NCBI RefSeq assembly: GCF_000150955.2
Contig: NC_011674.1
Span: 806,001 to 870,000, forward strand
Length of the DNA stretch: 64,000 bases
Reading direction: 5' to 3'
From: Phaeodactylum tricornutum CCAP 1055/1
Taxonomy: Eukaryota; Bacillariophyta; Bacillariophyceae; Surirellales; Neidiaceae
Shown here: positions 22,009 through 32,430 of the stretch, one piece after another
Position numbering within the stretch: position 1 is the first letter of the stretch
Layout of the letters: each line of letters begins with the position of its first letter
The notes under the pieces: model-generated
What the model was told of the DNA's origin: nothing
Databases searched by the model: none
The model's input: the letters and a program-made list of their open reading frames with translations, nothing else
Position numbers and translations under genes: made by a program

Positions 22009-22497
22009 TTACACTTCCGGAGCTAGTCCTCCCGTCACCACGGCCGCAATATCTTGGCTGCGCATGAAACTGAGTTTTTTGCCATCCGCCGTCTCTTCAT
22101 CCTTGGGACCGATGCCCCAGGGATTCTTGGCAATTACGATATCGCCCACTCGAATCTCTGGCATGGGCGAAACACGTCCGTTTTCTTCTTCCCGCCCGGG
22201 TCCCACGGAGAGGACTTTACACAGATGCAGTTTGGGCAAATCTTCCTGCGGCACAAAGAGGCCCGATTCGGTGGGCGGTTTTCCCTGTACACGTTCCACG
22301 AGGACCATATCGTAGTGACACTGCCAGGCGTTTTCTTTCCCGGCCGATTCGTCAAAGACGAGTCGACCGATGCCAGCTCCGCCGTAGAATTTGGCCTTGG
22401 GCGCCTTGGAAGACAAGGCAGACACCCGGGATAGGGAAGATGCTGCCATGGCGAGCGCCAGGAGTAGTGTCGCCATGGTACGTAGTGACGCTAGCAT
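22009..22497 (-). CDS. Cpn10-type co-chaperonin with a secretory/plastid leader
   Basis: A 162-residue single-exon protein. Residues about 8-28 are a hydrophobic signal (LLLALAMAASSLSRVSA), consistent with plastid import through the ER; the residue after the predicted cut is Leu, not Phe. One Cpn10 domain fills residues 58-155: YDMVLVERV, then a mobile-loop region with SGLFVPQED, then VLSVGPGRE, EIRVGDIVIAKNPWG and SFMRSQDIAAVV. Such proteins cap the Cpn60 barrel during folding. The mobile loop reads GLF rather than the common GI(V/L/M), so its affinity for Cpn60 may differ. Many plastids use a double-domain Cpn20; this is a single domain. Mitochondrial targeting is a less likely alternative. 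Confidence 0.83.
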   Translation of the reverse strand: MLASLRTMATLLLALAMAASSLSRVSALSSKAPKAKFYGGAGIGRLVFDESAGKENAWQCHYDMVLVERVQGKPPTESGLFVPQEDLPKLHLCKVLSVGPGREEENGRVSPMPEIRVGDIVIAKNPWGIGPKDEETADGKKLSFMRSQDIAAVVTGGLAPEV

Positions 22498-23210
22498 GGT
22501 GATACTTGATCGGTTCTTGAATTACGCAAATGTGGACTGGATTGGATGGGAAAGGGACGGTCTCGAATAGTGCGACGACTTCCGCTGCTGCTTTCTATAG
22601 TCGACGGTGCAAGGTACACGGTACGTAGCAAAAAGAGAGACAACGGGAAATCGTTGCTTTGAACTGTCCAGGAAGGGAAGAGGCGTCACCTTTTACCATT
22701 GCACACCGCTAGTAGACTACTCTGAAAACTCTAGAACTACTTAGAGTTAGTCGAGCAAGGGAGGTGATGGATATGGTATTCGTGTGCTCAGATGACGGGA
22801 TACGACAGACGACAGTGCGGGGTAGGTCCCACGACTTTTGTAACATACCTGTATACGGTACCTACCGGTATCACTCCGCACAATTCCGCGTGGACCACTT
22901 CTAGCCCTAGACGTCGTCGATTCCACGATTCAACTCGACTCACGACTCTATTTCCGGTATTCTGCCCATCGTACGGACTCTTATCGTTGGAGCACAATCC
23001 CTCACAAAGAGGAAACGTCGTCGTTGTCTCGTCTCGTGGTATTGCATTGTAGTGTAAAAGTACTATAGGATACTTCGTCCCGTTCTACCATAGCCTCGAG
23101 AGGAAGTTGAGTAGTGAATACCCTATACCCGGTTGCGTCTACCGTCCTTGTTGCGCTTTTTCTATCGCACAGCTTTGGCAATCTCTAGAGAATATATCTT
23201 CTGTTGCGCC
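22498..23210. other. Divergent promoter region, Cpn10 and Snu114
   Basis: About 710 bases between two start codons pointing away from each other. Only short frames are present. A frame in phase with Snu114 opens at a TTG (23133), but the ATG at 23211 is followed by a typical Snu114 N-terminus, so this region is read as promoters and leaders. Confidence 0.5.
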
Positions 23211-26200
23211 ATGTCCGACAACGAAGAGGAGCTCTACGACGAGTTTGGGAATTACATCGGTCCCGATCTGGATTCGTCCGACGACGACGACGAGAATGCG
23301 TTGGTGCCTCCCGGGACTGTCGCTCCGGACGACGCTTCGGATGTGTCCGGTGACGACCAAGACGAGAATGCTCTCGTGATGCGCGACGACGAGAACGTGA
23401 TGACAACAACGGCAGCAACCACGGCCGATCCAATGCACGCCATTGTCTTGCACGAAGACAAGGAACACTACGCGTCGGCGGAACAAGTGTACGGTGACGA
23501 CGTGCGCGTCGCCGTCTTAGATGAAGACGCCATGGAACTCGAAACACCCATCGTGGAACCAGTACTCACGAAATCGCATCACGCGGATAGCGACGATCGG
23601 GACAAACAAAACGTCTTTGCGCCCGAGGATTGGTTGTACACGGAAGACTATCTCGGCGTGCAATTGTCTAACGAAACTACCCGCACTCGGCGGTTAGTGG
23701 CCATCGTCGGACACTTCCATCACGGAAAAACCTCACTGGTGGACTTGCTGCTGGAATCTACCTATCGAGTCAAGAAAAATCACAAGAATGCTGTCGTCGA
23801 CGAAAGTCGCCAAGCGAATACACAGGCAGGACCGCGGTATCTCGATACGCTGCTGGCCGAACAAGCCCGTCAAATGAGTCTCGTCAGTACGCCCTTGACG
23901 ACACTTTTGCCGGATACACGCGGAAAGACCTTCGCCATTTCCATGCTGGACTGTCCCGGTCATGTGCAATTCCATGACGAGTCGGTGGCGGCCTTGAAAG
24001 CGTCCGATGGTGCCGTGGTGGTAGTGGACGTTGTGGAGGGAATCATGATGCATACGGAAATGGTAGTCCGACAAGCCATATCCGAAGGACTTTCTCTGAC
24101 CTTGGTCTTGAGTAAAATGGATCGTTTGATTGTGGAATTGAAGTTGCCCCCACGGGATGCCTACTACAAGTTGTTGCACATTGTGGATAGTCTCAACGAA
24201 TTAGTAGGCATGGTGTCGAGGGGACGCTATCCAAAAATCTCACCCGAACGAGGTAACGTGGCCTTTTGTTCCGCACAACACGGCTACTTGTTTACGTTAC
24301 CCAGTTTTGCGCAAGTGTACATGGAACACTTTGATCGTTTGGGAGACAACATTGCCGTCGATGGCTTTGCTCAGCGTCTCTGGGGAGATGCCTACCTGGA
24401 TCCGGAAACGCGGACGTTTCACCGGTCGTCACGCGACTGCTTGACTCCGAACGTGGAACGCACATTCTGCGTGTACGTACTGGAGCCACTCTACAAGATA
24501 TACAGCGCCTGTCTGGGGGAGCGCGAACCCGACGTCAATGCCCTTTTGCGCGGTGTCGGCGTTCTCCTTCACAAGGACGAATTGCGAGCCAATTCGACGG
24601 TCCTTTTGAAAGCGGCATTGTCGCGGTTTTTGCAAACCGCCAACCACGGGTTTGTTGATATGCTCACGCAACACGTACCCTGTCCGGCCGTGGCCGCTGC
24701 CGGAAAAATCGCTCGGTGCTACACTGGCCCCCTGCTCGACGATGATGCGGACACTGCGGATTCGAAACAAAGGCTGGTGCAGGCCATGCGCAACTGCGAC
24801 CCCCACGGACCACTGATCATTCACGTCGTCAAACTGTACGCCTCCCGGGATGGGCAATCGTTTCAAGCGCTCGGAAGAGTTTATTCAGGAACGGTTCGAC
24901 CGGCAACTCCCGTCAAGGTCCTCGGCGAGGCGTACGTCCCGAATGTAGACGACGAAGATGTCGGTACGGCGACGGTGGAGAACGTTGCGATACCTCGGGG
25001 ACGCTTTCATACAAGCATAAGCCTGGTCAAGGCGGGGAACTGGGTTTTGCTGGAAGGCGTGGACGCCACCATTGCCAAGACAGCGACCATCGTAGGTTTG
25101 GAGTGCCCCGAGAATGTGCACATTTTTGCCCCGCTCAAATTTCCACATACGGGAGGAGAGTCTGTGATGAAGCTTGCGATCGAACCGCTAAATCCGGCAG
25201 AGTTGCCCAAAATGGTGGAAGGACTTCGGCGGGTCTCCAAAGCGTATCCCATGGTTCAGACCAAAGTGGAGGAAAGCGGCGAGCATGTTTTGCTGGGTAC
25301 TGGAGAGCTGTATTTAGATTGCGTCATGTACGATCTTCGTCAAGTGTATTCGGACATTGAAGTCAAAGTTGCGGATCCGATTGTTTCGTTTCGAGAAACG
25401 GTGATTGAAACGAGCAGTATCAAATGTTTTGCGGAGACTACCAACAAAAGAAACAAATTAACATTTCTTGCTGAGCCTTTGGATGACGGTCTGGCGGAAA
25501 ATCTAGAGGCGGGCAAGGTCAAGACGCAGTGGGACCAGAAGAAACTGGGTCGCTTTTTTCAAGTAAATTACAATTGGGATTTGTTGTCGTCACGCTCAGT
25601 TTGGGCGTTTGGGGACTCGCCGACACACGGAACCAACATACTCATGGACGACACTTTACCTAGTGAGGTCGATACATCTCTTTTGAAAACATGCAAATCC
25701 AGTATTGTCCAAGGCTTTCAATGGGCCACTCGGGAAGGGCCGCTTTGCGAGGAACCCGTACGAGGTACGAAGATCAAAATCCTGGATTGTGTCCTCGCCG
25801 ATAAGGCTATCCATCGAGGTGGGGGTCAGGTCATTCCTACAGCTCGCAAAACTGTACATTCTTCGTTGCTGACCGCCACGCCTCGATTGATGGAACCAGT
25901 GTATCGTTTACAGATACAATGTCCCGGTGCAATTGTTGATGCGATTCAACCCCTGCTGACGCGTCGCAGAGGCCACATGGTGCAAGATCGACCGGTTTCG
26001 GGCTCGACGCATTGCATCGTCAAAGCTTACATACCGGTACTAGACAGTTTTGGATTCGAAACGGATCTTCGTACCTTTACTCAAGGTCAGGCAATGGTCT
26101 TCTCCGTTTTTGACCACTGGTCGGTGGTGCCCGGCGATCCACTCGACCGGAGCATTATTTTGCATCCGTTGGAGCCTAGTCCGGCGCAGCATTTGGCTCG

Positions 26201-26318
26201 AGAACTGTTAATTAAGACCCGTCGACGGAAAGGTCTGTCCGAAGATGTTCCTGTGAGCAAGTTTTTCGACGAAAGCATGAAGGCGCAATTAGAGCAAGTG
26301 AATGCCGTGCTACAATAA
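23211..26318 (+). CDS. SNU114: Snu114/EFTUD2, U5 snRNP GTPase
   Basis: A 1035-residue intronless protein related to EF-2. The start at 23211 gives MSDNEEELYDEFGNYIGPDL, the usual acidic Snu114 beginning. G1 is GHFHHGKTS at about 167-175, G3 is DCPGHVQFHDE, and domains II-V of the EF-2 type follow, including FAPLKFPHTGGESVMKLAIEP and the GTGELYLDCVMYDLR block. After G4 comes LIVELKLPPRDAYYKL, a Snu114 hallmark that excludes EF-2 and EF-G. G4 reads SKMD instead of the common NKID. The protein controls Brr2 helicase during spliceosome activation and release in the nucleus. Length fits the family (human 972), with extra acidic residues at the N-terminus. Confidence 0.95.
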   Translation: MSDNEEELYDEFGNYIGPDLDSSDDDDENALVPPGTVAPDDASDVSGDDQDENALVMRDDENVMTTTAATTADPMHAIVLHEDKEHYASAEQVYGDDVRVAVLDEDAMELETPIVEPVLTKSHHADSDDRDKQNVFAPEDWLYTEDYLGVQLSNETTRTRRLVAIVGHFHHGKTSLVDLLLESTYRVKKNHKNAVVDESRQANTQAGPRYLDTLLAEQARQMSLVSTPLTTLLPDTRGKTFAISMLDCPGHVQFHDESVAALKASDGAVVVVDVVEGIMMHTEMVVRQAISEGLSLTLVLSKMDRLIVELKLPPRDAYYKLLHIVDSLNELVGMVSRGRYPKISPERGNVAFCSAQHGYLFTLPSFAQVYMEHFDRLGDNIAVDGFAQRLWGDAYLDPETRTFHRSSRDCLTPNVERTFCVYVLEPLYKIYSACLGEREPDVNALLRGVGVLLHKDELRANSTVLLKAALSRFLQTANHGFVDMLTQHVPCPAVAAAGKIARCYTGPLLDDDADTADSKQRLVQAMRNCDPHGPLIIHVVKLYASRDGQSFQALGRVYSGTVRPATPVKVLGEAYVPNVDDEDVGTATVENVAIPRGRFHTSISLVKAGNWVLLEGVDATIAKTATIVGLECPENVHIFAPLKFPHTGGESVMKLAIEPLNPAELPKMVEGLRRVSKAYPMVQTKVEESGEHVLLGTGELYLDCVMYDLRQVYSDIEVKVADPIVSFRETVIETSSIKCFAETTNKRNKLTFLAEPLDDGLAENLEAGKVKTQWDQKKLGRFFQVNYNWDLLSSRSVWAFGDSPTHGTNILMDDTLPSEVDTSLLKTCKSSIVQGFQWATREGPLCEEPVRGTKIKILDCVLADKAIHRGGGQVIPTARKTVHSSLLTATPRLMEPVYRLQIQCPGAIVDAIQPLLTRRRGHMVQDRPVSGSTHCIVKAYIPVLDSFGFETDLRTFTQGQAMVFSVFDHWSVVPGDPLDRSIILHPLEPSPAQHLARELLIKTRRRKGLSEDVPVSKFFDESMKAQLEQVNAVLQ

Positions 26319-26420
26319 ATTCTAGTTTAAGTATGTTATCTCTGGAGTTGAATGTTCAACATTTATTGTATAGAAGACAATGGATCAGGCAAACCCAGAG
26401 CAGTGGAGATGGACTTAGTT

Positions 26421-27458
26421 TTATTCTTGGGTATTCGTTTTTTTGGCTTGGCTGATTCTGGCATCTTCCCACTTTTGAATCTTTTCCGCTGGTGGAGGGC
26501 GAAGAAGGGGAATTTCAGTTGAGATCTTGTCCGCTACTTTACTGAGCTTGACCTTGGGAAATAAGCGCTTCTGCTCCGGCGATTCAACTGGTGTAGTAAG
26601 TGAACCATCAGCTGACTGAGCTGCCTTGGCTGCGGCATCGAACGTTGGCACGTCATCGCGAATTGACGAGCTGAAGTCGGAAAAATTGGTCTCAAATTCA
26701 TTGTTGCTTGTGCTACTATGACCGAAAGTACCAGTCCTACATTCCTGTGGCTCTTCCCAACTTTCATGGTCATCGTTGCTTTGCTGTTGGCTATACTCAA
26801 CTTGCTCCTCCTCCCCCTCCTCGAGATCGTCCTCGTCGTCCTCCGATTCCTCCACACTAGACTCGTCATCGACTGCGAGTGTCTCGTACATTTGAATACG
26901 CTCCTGCTTTGAACGTTTGTCATCGTCTGTCTGGATCTTCAACATATTGGTGACACTTTCGCAGACACCTTCTAAAGAATCTCTCCCCGAAAGATCATCG
27001 ATATGATTGTCATTGCTCTTGTGCCTTAAAAGATCTTGGTCATCACCGAGTTCTTCATGAATTTCTGCTTTATCAGTTTCAAAGGCCGTGAAGAAAGGCA
27101 CGTCAGCGAGCTCCGCCGCTTGCCGTCGTGGCCAGCCTAGCGGGTCCAAAGTATCATCGCGATCAGCACTCGTACTAGCCGAACGCCTTCGGAGTTGGGG
27201 TTCCGCCGTATCCTGGTCCGTCATTTCTTCTATGATCGCAAAGGCGACGTCAGCTTCGGTGAATACTTCGTTTTGAAAGAAGTTATCAAAATCGTCGCCT
27301 TTGCTCCGTTTGGGGTTTTCAAACTCATTAAAGTAGACCTTGTCCGTGTCCCAGGAGGGATCTGCAACTACCGAAGAGCTCTCTACCGGAGGATGTTCGT
27401 GAATATCGCGAAAATCCAGTGCGGTAGATTCATCTCGACTGCTCAGATGTTCGCTCAT
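26421..27458 (-). CDS. Acidic unknown protein, 345 residues
   Basis: The ATG at 27458 is preferred to the GTG upstream in the same frame. The protein is very acidic, with a Glu/Asp stretch in the middle (SVEESEDDEDDLEEGEEEQ) and short motifs FNEFENPKRSKGDDFDNFFQ and PLGWPRRQAAELADVPFFTAFE. The C-terminus is basic (VKLSKVADKI; PPPAEKIQKWEDARISQA). No membrane segment or known domain is seen and it is mostly disordered. The FDNFFQNEVF and VPFFTAFE repeats could be short linear binding motifs, which is a guess. It ends 102 bases from the end of Snu114, tail to tail. Confidence 0.6.
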   Translation of the reverse strand: MSEHLSSRDESTALDFRDIHEHPPVESSSVVADPSWDTDKVYFNEFENPKRSKGDDFDNFFQNEVFTEADVAFAIIEEMTDQDTAEPQLRRRSASTSADRDDTLDPLGWPRRQAAELADVPFFTAFETDKAEIHEELGDDQDLLRHKSNDNHIDDLSGRDSLEGVCESVTNMLKIQTDDDKRSKQERIQMYETLAVDDESSVEESEDDEDDLEEGEEEQVEYSQQQSNDDHESWEEPQECRTGTFGHSSTSNNEFETNFSDFSSSIRDDVPTFDAAAKAAQSADGSLTTPVESPEQKRLFPKVKLSKVADKISTEIPLLRPPPAEKIQKWEDARISQAKKTNTQE

Positions 27459-28206
27459 TGTGTCAGCGTACAAAACTGGGGACTGAAGAATACAAAGTGC
27501 GACCACTCCAGATTAAAATTCATGGTCGTCTTTGGCGAGGAATTGCGTTTCCTTTCAGTTTTCCGGTGCCGACCGAGTCCAGATAGCTAGAGCCAGCGTA
27601 GGACGGTTTTCACGCTTCAACTGCGCAATTAGTCTGATTTCTCCTCTCATTTCCGTTATAGTACAGTCAACTATATGTCTGTTGTGTAGCCAACTGACAG
27701 ACAGACGGACTTGAGGGAGTTTTGCTTGCACTTGCTGTTACCGTCCGTTACGTTGGTCCATCAACCTACTGGTCGACATAGCTATCCTGCTATGCGCATG
27801 CAGCATATCCATATGATATAGATATTCTAGACTGTAACCAGCTATTGCGGCGAGAAAAATCACTAATCGGAATGGGTAAAAATTTCACTATTTGGGAGAA
27901 AATGCCCTTGTTCCAAGTGTTTCAATTTTCGCGGAAAATACCTTTCAGGTAAGCATTAATTGTTACTCCTTATGCTCTGATCCATAGCAGATCCTGAACA
28001 CCGTTATGAACAATCCAGTAAGAGTTTCCAGTAATGCTTTTTCGTGCCTGTCGCTGTAATGCTATTCGATAGAAAACCTTGGCGAACACTGTTTCAAAAT
28101 CCATTGACTTTACGATTTTGGTTTTGAAGTGAAGCATGAATGCTAGAAATTAAAAATGAAAATTTCATTTCGGTAAGGGATTCTACCTTTTGTCTCGGCT
28201 TTCTGT
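27459..28206. other. Intergenic region, 750 bases
   Basis: An AT-richer stretch with no credible coding frame. It holds the start side of the acidic-protein gene and the 3' side of the FkbM gene. A short imperfect palindrome, catatccatatgatatagatat, lies near 27806-27828. Nothing else is seen. Confidence 0.45.
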
Positions 28207-29602
28207 TTATTTTGGCACATACTTTATCTGATCCCCAGCAGCCAGGGTCTCCTGGAACATGAGTTCCATACGAGTTGCCAATGCCGGTGCCGACCAAGGA
28301 TCCACACAGGCAACGTTTGACCATACTTTTCGATTATAGTACTCCATCCAACAGTTAGTGATGCGCCAAATATGGCCATGGGCACCTGCCCAATAGCACA
28401 CAAACCCTTTCGTATCCAAGTGATCAATGGCCGACTTTAAGGAATGCTGCTGCCAGCTTCCTGCAAAAGACAACACGAGTTTAGGAAACATAACGTCGCT
28501 GTAGAAGGAACTTGCGTTCAACAAAGGTTCACCACTTACCGACTCTGTGAAACTCGAATTCGAGATACTTGACCCGTTCCAAGGCTTTGCTAGCGCTCAT
28601 AAGGACATCCCAGTCATAGCCCTCCACGTCTATACTCAAAAAGTCAATCCACGAGTCCTTGCGCAAGAACTTGTCGAAATATGTGTCGAGCGTATACTGT
28701 TGAACTTCCGCGCACAGATGCTTTGTACTCTGGCGAAGACAATCGCCAAGGCCCATATGCTCCACGCCAATCTTTTGTCCGGCTTGTCCACTGGGGAACA
28801 AAGCGACACCGTCGGTGGACGATATGGCGGCGTTGGTTACCACGAAGGAGTTTTGCCAGCCAAGCTGATGTGACGAGCGATTCAGCTGATTGGCCGTTTG
28901 TGGCATGGCTTCAATACAAAAGACCGACGCTGTACTGTCACTAGCTGTACGGGCTGTACCCTGCAGCGTGGAAATGTCGAATTGTGGGGCATTCTCTTGA
29001 TTACACGCGCCTGGCACAATCGTTTGGTTCCGACTGAGCACGTTGCTGAGGATTTCCTTTTGCCATACCGACTTGTCGAACTCGGGATTCTCCGAGATCA
29101 TGCGCAACGTGTTGACGGCGTCCATTCCCTTGTTGCATCCGACATAGATGGCCGTGGGTCGGTTGACTCCCCGCTGTGCGGCTTCTTTCCAAAACTCGGC
29201 GAACCAGATGGCGTCCGAACAGCGAGTCGCCAGTGAGAAAGAGCACCGACGCCCCCCGTATTTTCCTTTGTCTTCTTCGCAGGCTTGGGGTGGGAGCTGG
29301 GAACGAATAGTCTGTCGCTGCGAGTCGGTACACTGTTGCTGTACCGAGTGCAGGAGACTGTTGTTGACGTTGGCGAGCAACGTCGAAAAGTGACCGGGGT
29401 GTGGTGAATCCGATTCATCGGAATCGGGAGTAGGCAGTGTTGTGGAGGATGACCGAGTGTGCGACGGATCGTCGTAGACAATGATTTTCATCGCGTTGGG
29501 AGAGCTTGCGAATAGAACAATGCACGTCAACGAAAGGACGACGGAGAGCTTGAGGAGCAGCCAGAACCATGGTGACGTTTTCTTGGGAAACGCTGGTCGC
29601 AT
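28207..29602 (-). CDS. FkbM-family methyltransferase, type II membrane protein
   Basis: Exons 29602-28540 and 28460-28207 give 438 residues. The 79-base intron has a gtaagt donor and tgcag acceptor, and the join reads EFHRVG-SWQQHS. Residues about 12-34 are a signal anchor (WFWLLLKLSVVLSLTCIVLF). The catalytic part has TAIYVGCNKGMDAVNTL, a glycine-motif equivalent, FCIEAMPQTANQL, NAAISSTDG and WIDFLSIDVEGYDWDVL, the last being the FkbM signature. The C-terminal exon ends with DPWSAPALATRMELMFQE. FkbM enzymes O-methylate sugars or polyketides; the anchor suggests Golgi glycan methylation here. The substrate is unknown. It is head to head with succinyl-CoA ligase. Confidence 0.85.
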
Positions 29603-30398
29603 GGCTTCTTTCGTGCCGACGAGAGAAACAAAAAAGGTAAGGGAAAGGCTCTGATTGTGAATAAAGTGGTTGTGCTTTGTTCAAAAATATGAGTAGATCC
29701 CGCTACGTGTGTATTTGTGGGTTGCCGGTGAGTGGAAAACCTAATCGTGGCGCCGACGCCGACTGCCTTTGCCGACTGTTTCCCAATCGGTGGGACCACA
29801 CGACCTTGTTTCCCGGTCCAACACGTTCTGTATTCTTCTGTCGCCGCCGACTTTAGGTGGCCGATCAACTTCTCTGTCGGGTCATTTATTGTTGGCGATT
29901 GATTCCCATGGATATATCTTGGGTATCGATACCCGTTCTTGCCAATCATAAGTGTATACAGAAAAGCTTGGACCGAACGTGTTCGGGACTCGTTTTTTTT
30001 CCTTTGCGAGCCCCGTATCGGTACCGATCGGAACCCTGAAACGTCTCGCGCGACAATTGTCTGTATGCTTGTAAGTCCGTGTTGGGATATGTCCAGCACC
30101 CGATCAAGAGGCAGGGGTTGGGGGAGCAGCCTCTGGGAAGGCGAATCCTCCCAAAAGGCTTCCGGCGGCGGCGGTGTGGGTGGGATACGGATCCGGCAGA
30201 CGACACTCGACACTCGACACTCGACACTCGATCCTTCGTTCCCTCTTCACACACCTCTACACATACACATACACAGGGTCGATTGGGTTCTCTTCCTTTG
30301 GAATTCCCCTCTCTCCCCCGCTTCCGTATCGCCTTAGTCACATTCCCGATACAAGACACGTTCCTTCCTTTCCCCCCCTTTTCCAGTAACTCGTCCGT
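29603..30398. other. Divergent promoter region, FkbM and succinyl-CoA ligase
   Basis: About 800 bases between divergent starts. The side next to the ligase gene (30230-30390) is strongly C/T-rich, typical of a leader. Long open frames on the minus strand (29527-30213, 29946-30524) have repetitive, low-complexity composition and no family resemblance, so they are not called. Confidence 0.5.
30201..30230. repeat. Tandem 7-base repeat, about 4 copies
   Basis: The unit CGACACT is repeated four times and followed by CG. It lies 170 bases before the ATG of succinyl-CoA ligase beta, in its presumed promoter or leader. Confidence 0.85.
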
Positions 30399-31908
30399 AT
30401 GCTTTCTTCGACCGTCGCTCGATACGCTTTGCGTCGGACTGCGAATCCCGCCGTCGGCGCCGTCCGCAATCTCAACGTACACGAATATATTTCGATGGAA
30501 ATCATGAAGAACCACGGTATCCAAACACCGGAATGTTACGTAGCCAGCAATCCGGAAGAAGCCGAGAATATCTTTTTGAATTCATTGAATCGACGTAAGT
30601 CACAGTGTGCCGTGTACGGTGTCGGCGAGGGAAACACCGACAGGGGGCGTGTCGCTGCAATTGGAGACGTTGCTCGAGCGATACCGTGTGCACGCACGTT
30701 TCGAGACTCACCCATTTCCGTTCTTACTTGCCATTGCTCTTTGTCCTTGTCTCTTGCCCTCTTCATATCCAGCCGGAGCTCCCAAAAAGGATATCGTCAT
30801 CAAGGCCCAAGTGCTTTCGGGAGGTCGCGGCCTCGGAACCTTCAAGAACGGTTTCAAAGGCGGGGTGCACATGGTCACCAAGCCGGGTCAGGCTCGCGAG
30901 TTCGCCGCTGCCATGCTCGGCAACGAGCTCGTCACCAAGCAAGCCCCCAACGGCATTGTCTGTAATAAAGTACTCTTGATGGAACGCATGTACATGCGTC
31001 GGGAAATGTATTTGTCGATCCTGATGGACCGGGGGTCGCAAGGACCGCTCTTGGTGGCCAGTCCGAGGGGCGGAACCTCCATTGAGGACGTGGCCGCCAC
31101 CAACCCCGAAGTCATATTTACCCAGCCCATTGACATTACCGAAGGTCTCACGCCGGAGGGGGCTCACCGCATGGCGAGCAATCTGGGTTTGGAAGAAGGT
31201 TCCACCGGACACGACAAGGCGGTCATACTCATGCAGAATCTCTATAGCATGTTCATTGCCTGTGACTGTACGCAAGTCGAGGTCAACCCCTTGGCCGAAA
31301 CTCCGGAAGGCGACATTGTCGTCTGTGACGCCAAAGTCAACTTTGACGATAACGCCGAATTCCGGCAGTCGTCGATCTTTGCCCGGCGGGATACTTCTCA
31401 AGAAGACGTCCGTGAAGTCGACGCCAGCAAGTACGATCTCAACTACATCGGACTGGAGGGGACCATTGGCTGCATGGTCAACGGAGCCGGCCTGGCCATG
31501 TCGACAATGGACATTATCCAGCTCAAGGGCGGGTCACCGGCCAACTTTTTGGACGTTGGCGGTGGGGCCAACGAAACGCAGGTCCAGAAAGCCTTTGAAA
31601 TTCTCAACTCGGATTCGCAGGTCAAAGCCATCCTCGTCAACATCTTTGGTGGGATTATGCGCTGTGACGTCATTGCCACCGGAATCATTAACGCGGCCAA
31701 AGAAATCGGTATCAACAAACCCATTGTCATTCGTCTGCAAGGCACCAACGTAAACGAAGCCAAGACATTGATTGAGGGTTGTGGGTTCCGTATGATATTG
31801 GCAGAGGATCTGGAAGATGCGGCCGAAAAGGCCGTCGGAGTGGCCGAGATTGCGGCCCAAGCCGAAAAGATCCAGGTAGGCGTCAAGTTTGAAGGCTTTT
31901 CGCTTTAA
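30399..31908 (+). CDS. Succinyl-CoA ligase (ADP/GDP-forming) subunit beta, mitochondrial
   Basis: Exons 30399-30594 and 30773-31908 give 443 residues. The intron of 178 bases begins gtaagt, and the join reads LNR-PGAPKKD. Residues 1-25 (MLSSTVARYALRRTANPAVG) form a mitochondrial presequence. The mature part begins NVHEYISMEIMKNHGI, an ATP-grasp domain with KAQVLSGGRGLGTF, EVNPLAETPEGDIVVCDAKVNFDDNAEFR, and then the CoA-ligase domain with GCMVNGAGLAMSTMDIIQLKGG, FLDVGGGANE and VNIFGGIMRCDVIA. It converts succinyl-CoA to succinate in the TCA cycle with an alpha subunit that carries the phospho-His. Nucleotide preference cannot be told from the sequence by eye. Length fits the family. Confidence 0.95.
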
Positions 31909-32430
31909 AATGTCACAAGAGCCACACTGTGGGATACCTATACGTCAAAGTTTACTCCGTATCCCAATGACGAACCATTTTGGCCTAGTTAAATTTACCA
32001 CTTTTTGTTGGATTACGAAAACAGTTTGTGCTTGTTGTGGCAGAATTTGATTGTTCATGAGGATTTATGTAGTTTACCACAGTTGGAGACGAGATTAGTT
32101 ACCTAGTATCATTAGTCCTCGATTTGATTACGTGCTATCATTTTAATTTGCGTTCCTGGCCTGTAGACTGAAAATTGAAAGAGTAATAACAATCTCTAAG
32201 GAGTACAAATGCAGTGTTGCACAGTTCCGAAGGCACGTGGAGACGGTTCAGGTACGAACAACGCGACAAAGTCCCTTTGAGACACGTCGGTGTTCGACAA
32301 AATTTTGGAAGCTTGAGCACTACCGCTCTAGATCTACGAAGGTAGTTAGGAATTACTAACTATATACGTAGCGCTCCACGTGCACACTTCATGTCTCTGC
32401 TAGGAAGAACTTTCTTGACTGTCATTGCAA
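31909..32430. other. Convergent intergenic region
   Basis: 3' space between succinyl-CoA ligase beta and the FHA gene. AT-rich, with no coding frame of interest. Confidence 0.5.

Noticed and set aside
29527-30213. 228-codon minus-strand frame upstream of the FkbM gene
   Set aside because: It overlaps the start of the FkbM gene in another frame, is Arg/Ser/Pro-rich with no domain, and covers a probable promoter region.
31082-31753. 223-codon plus-strand frame
   Set aside because: It is an alternate frame within succinyl-CoA ligase beta.
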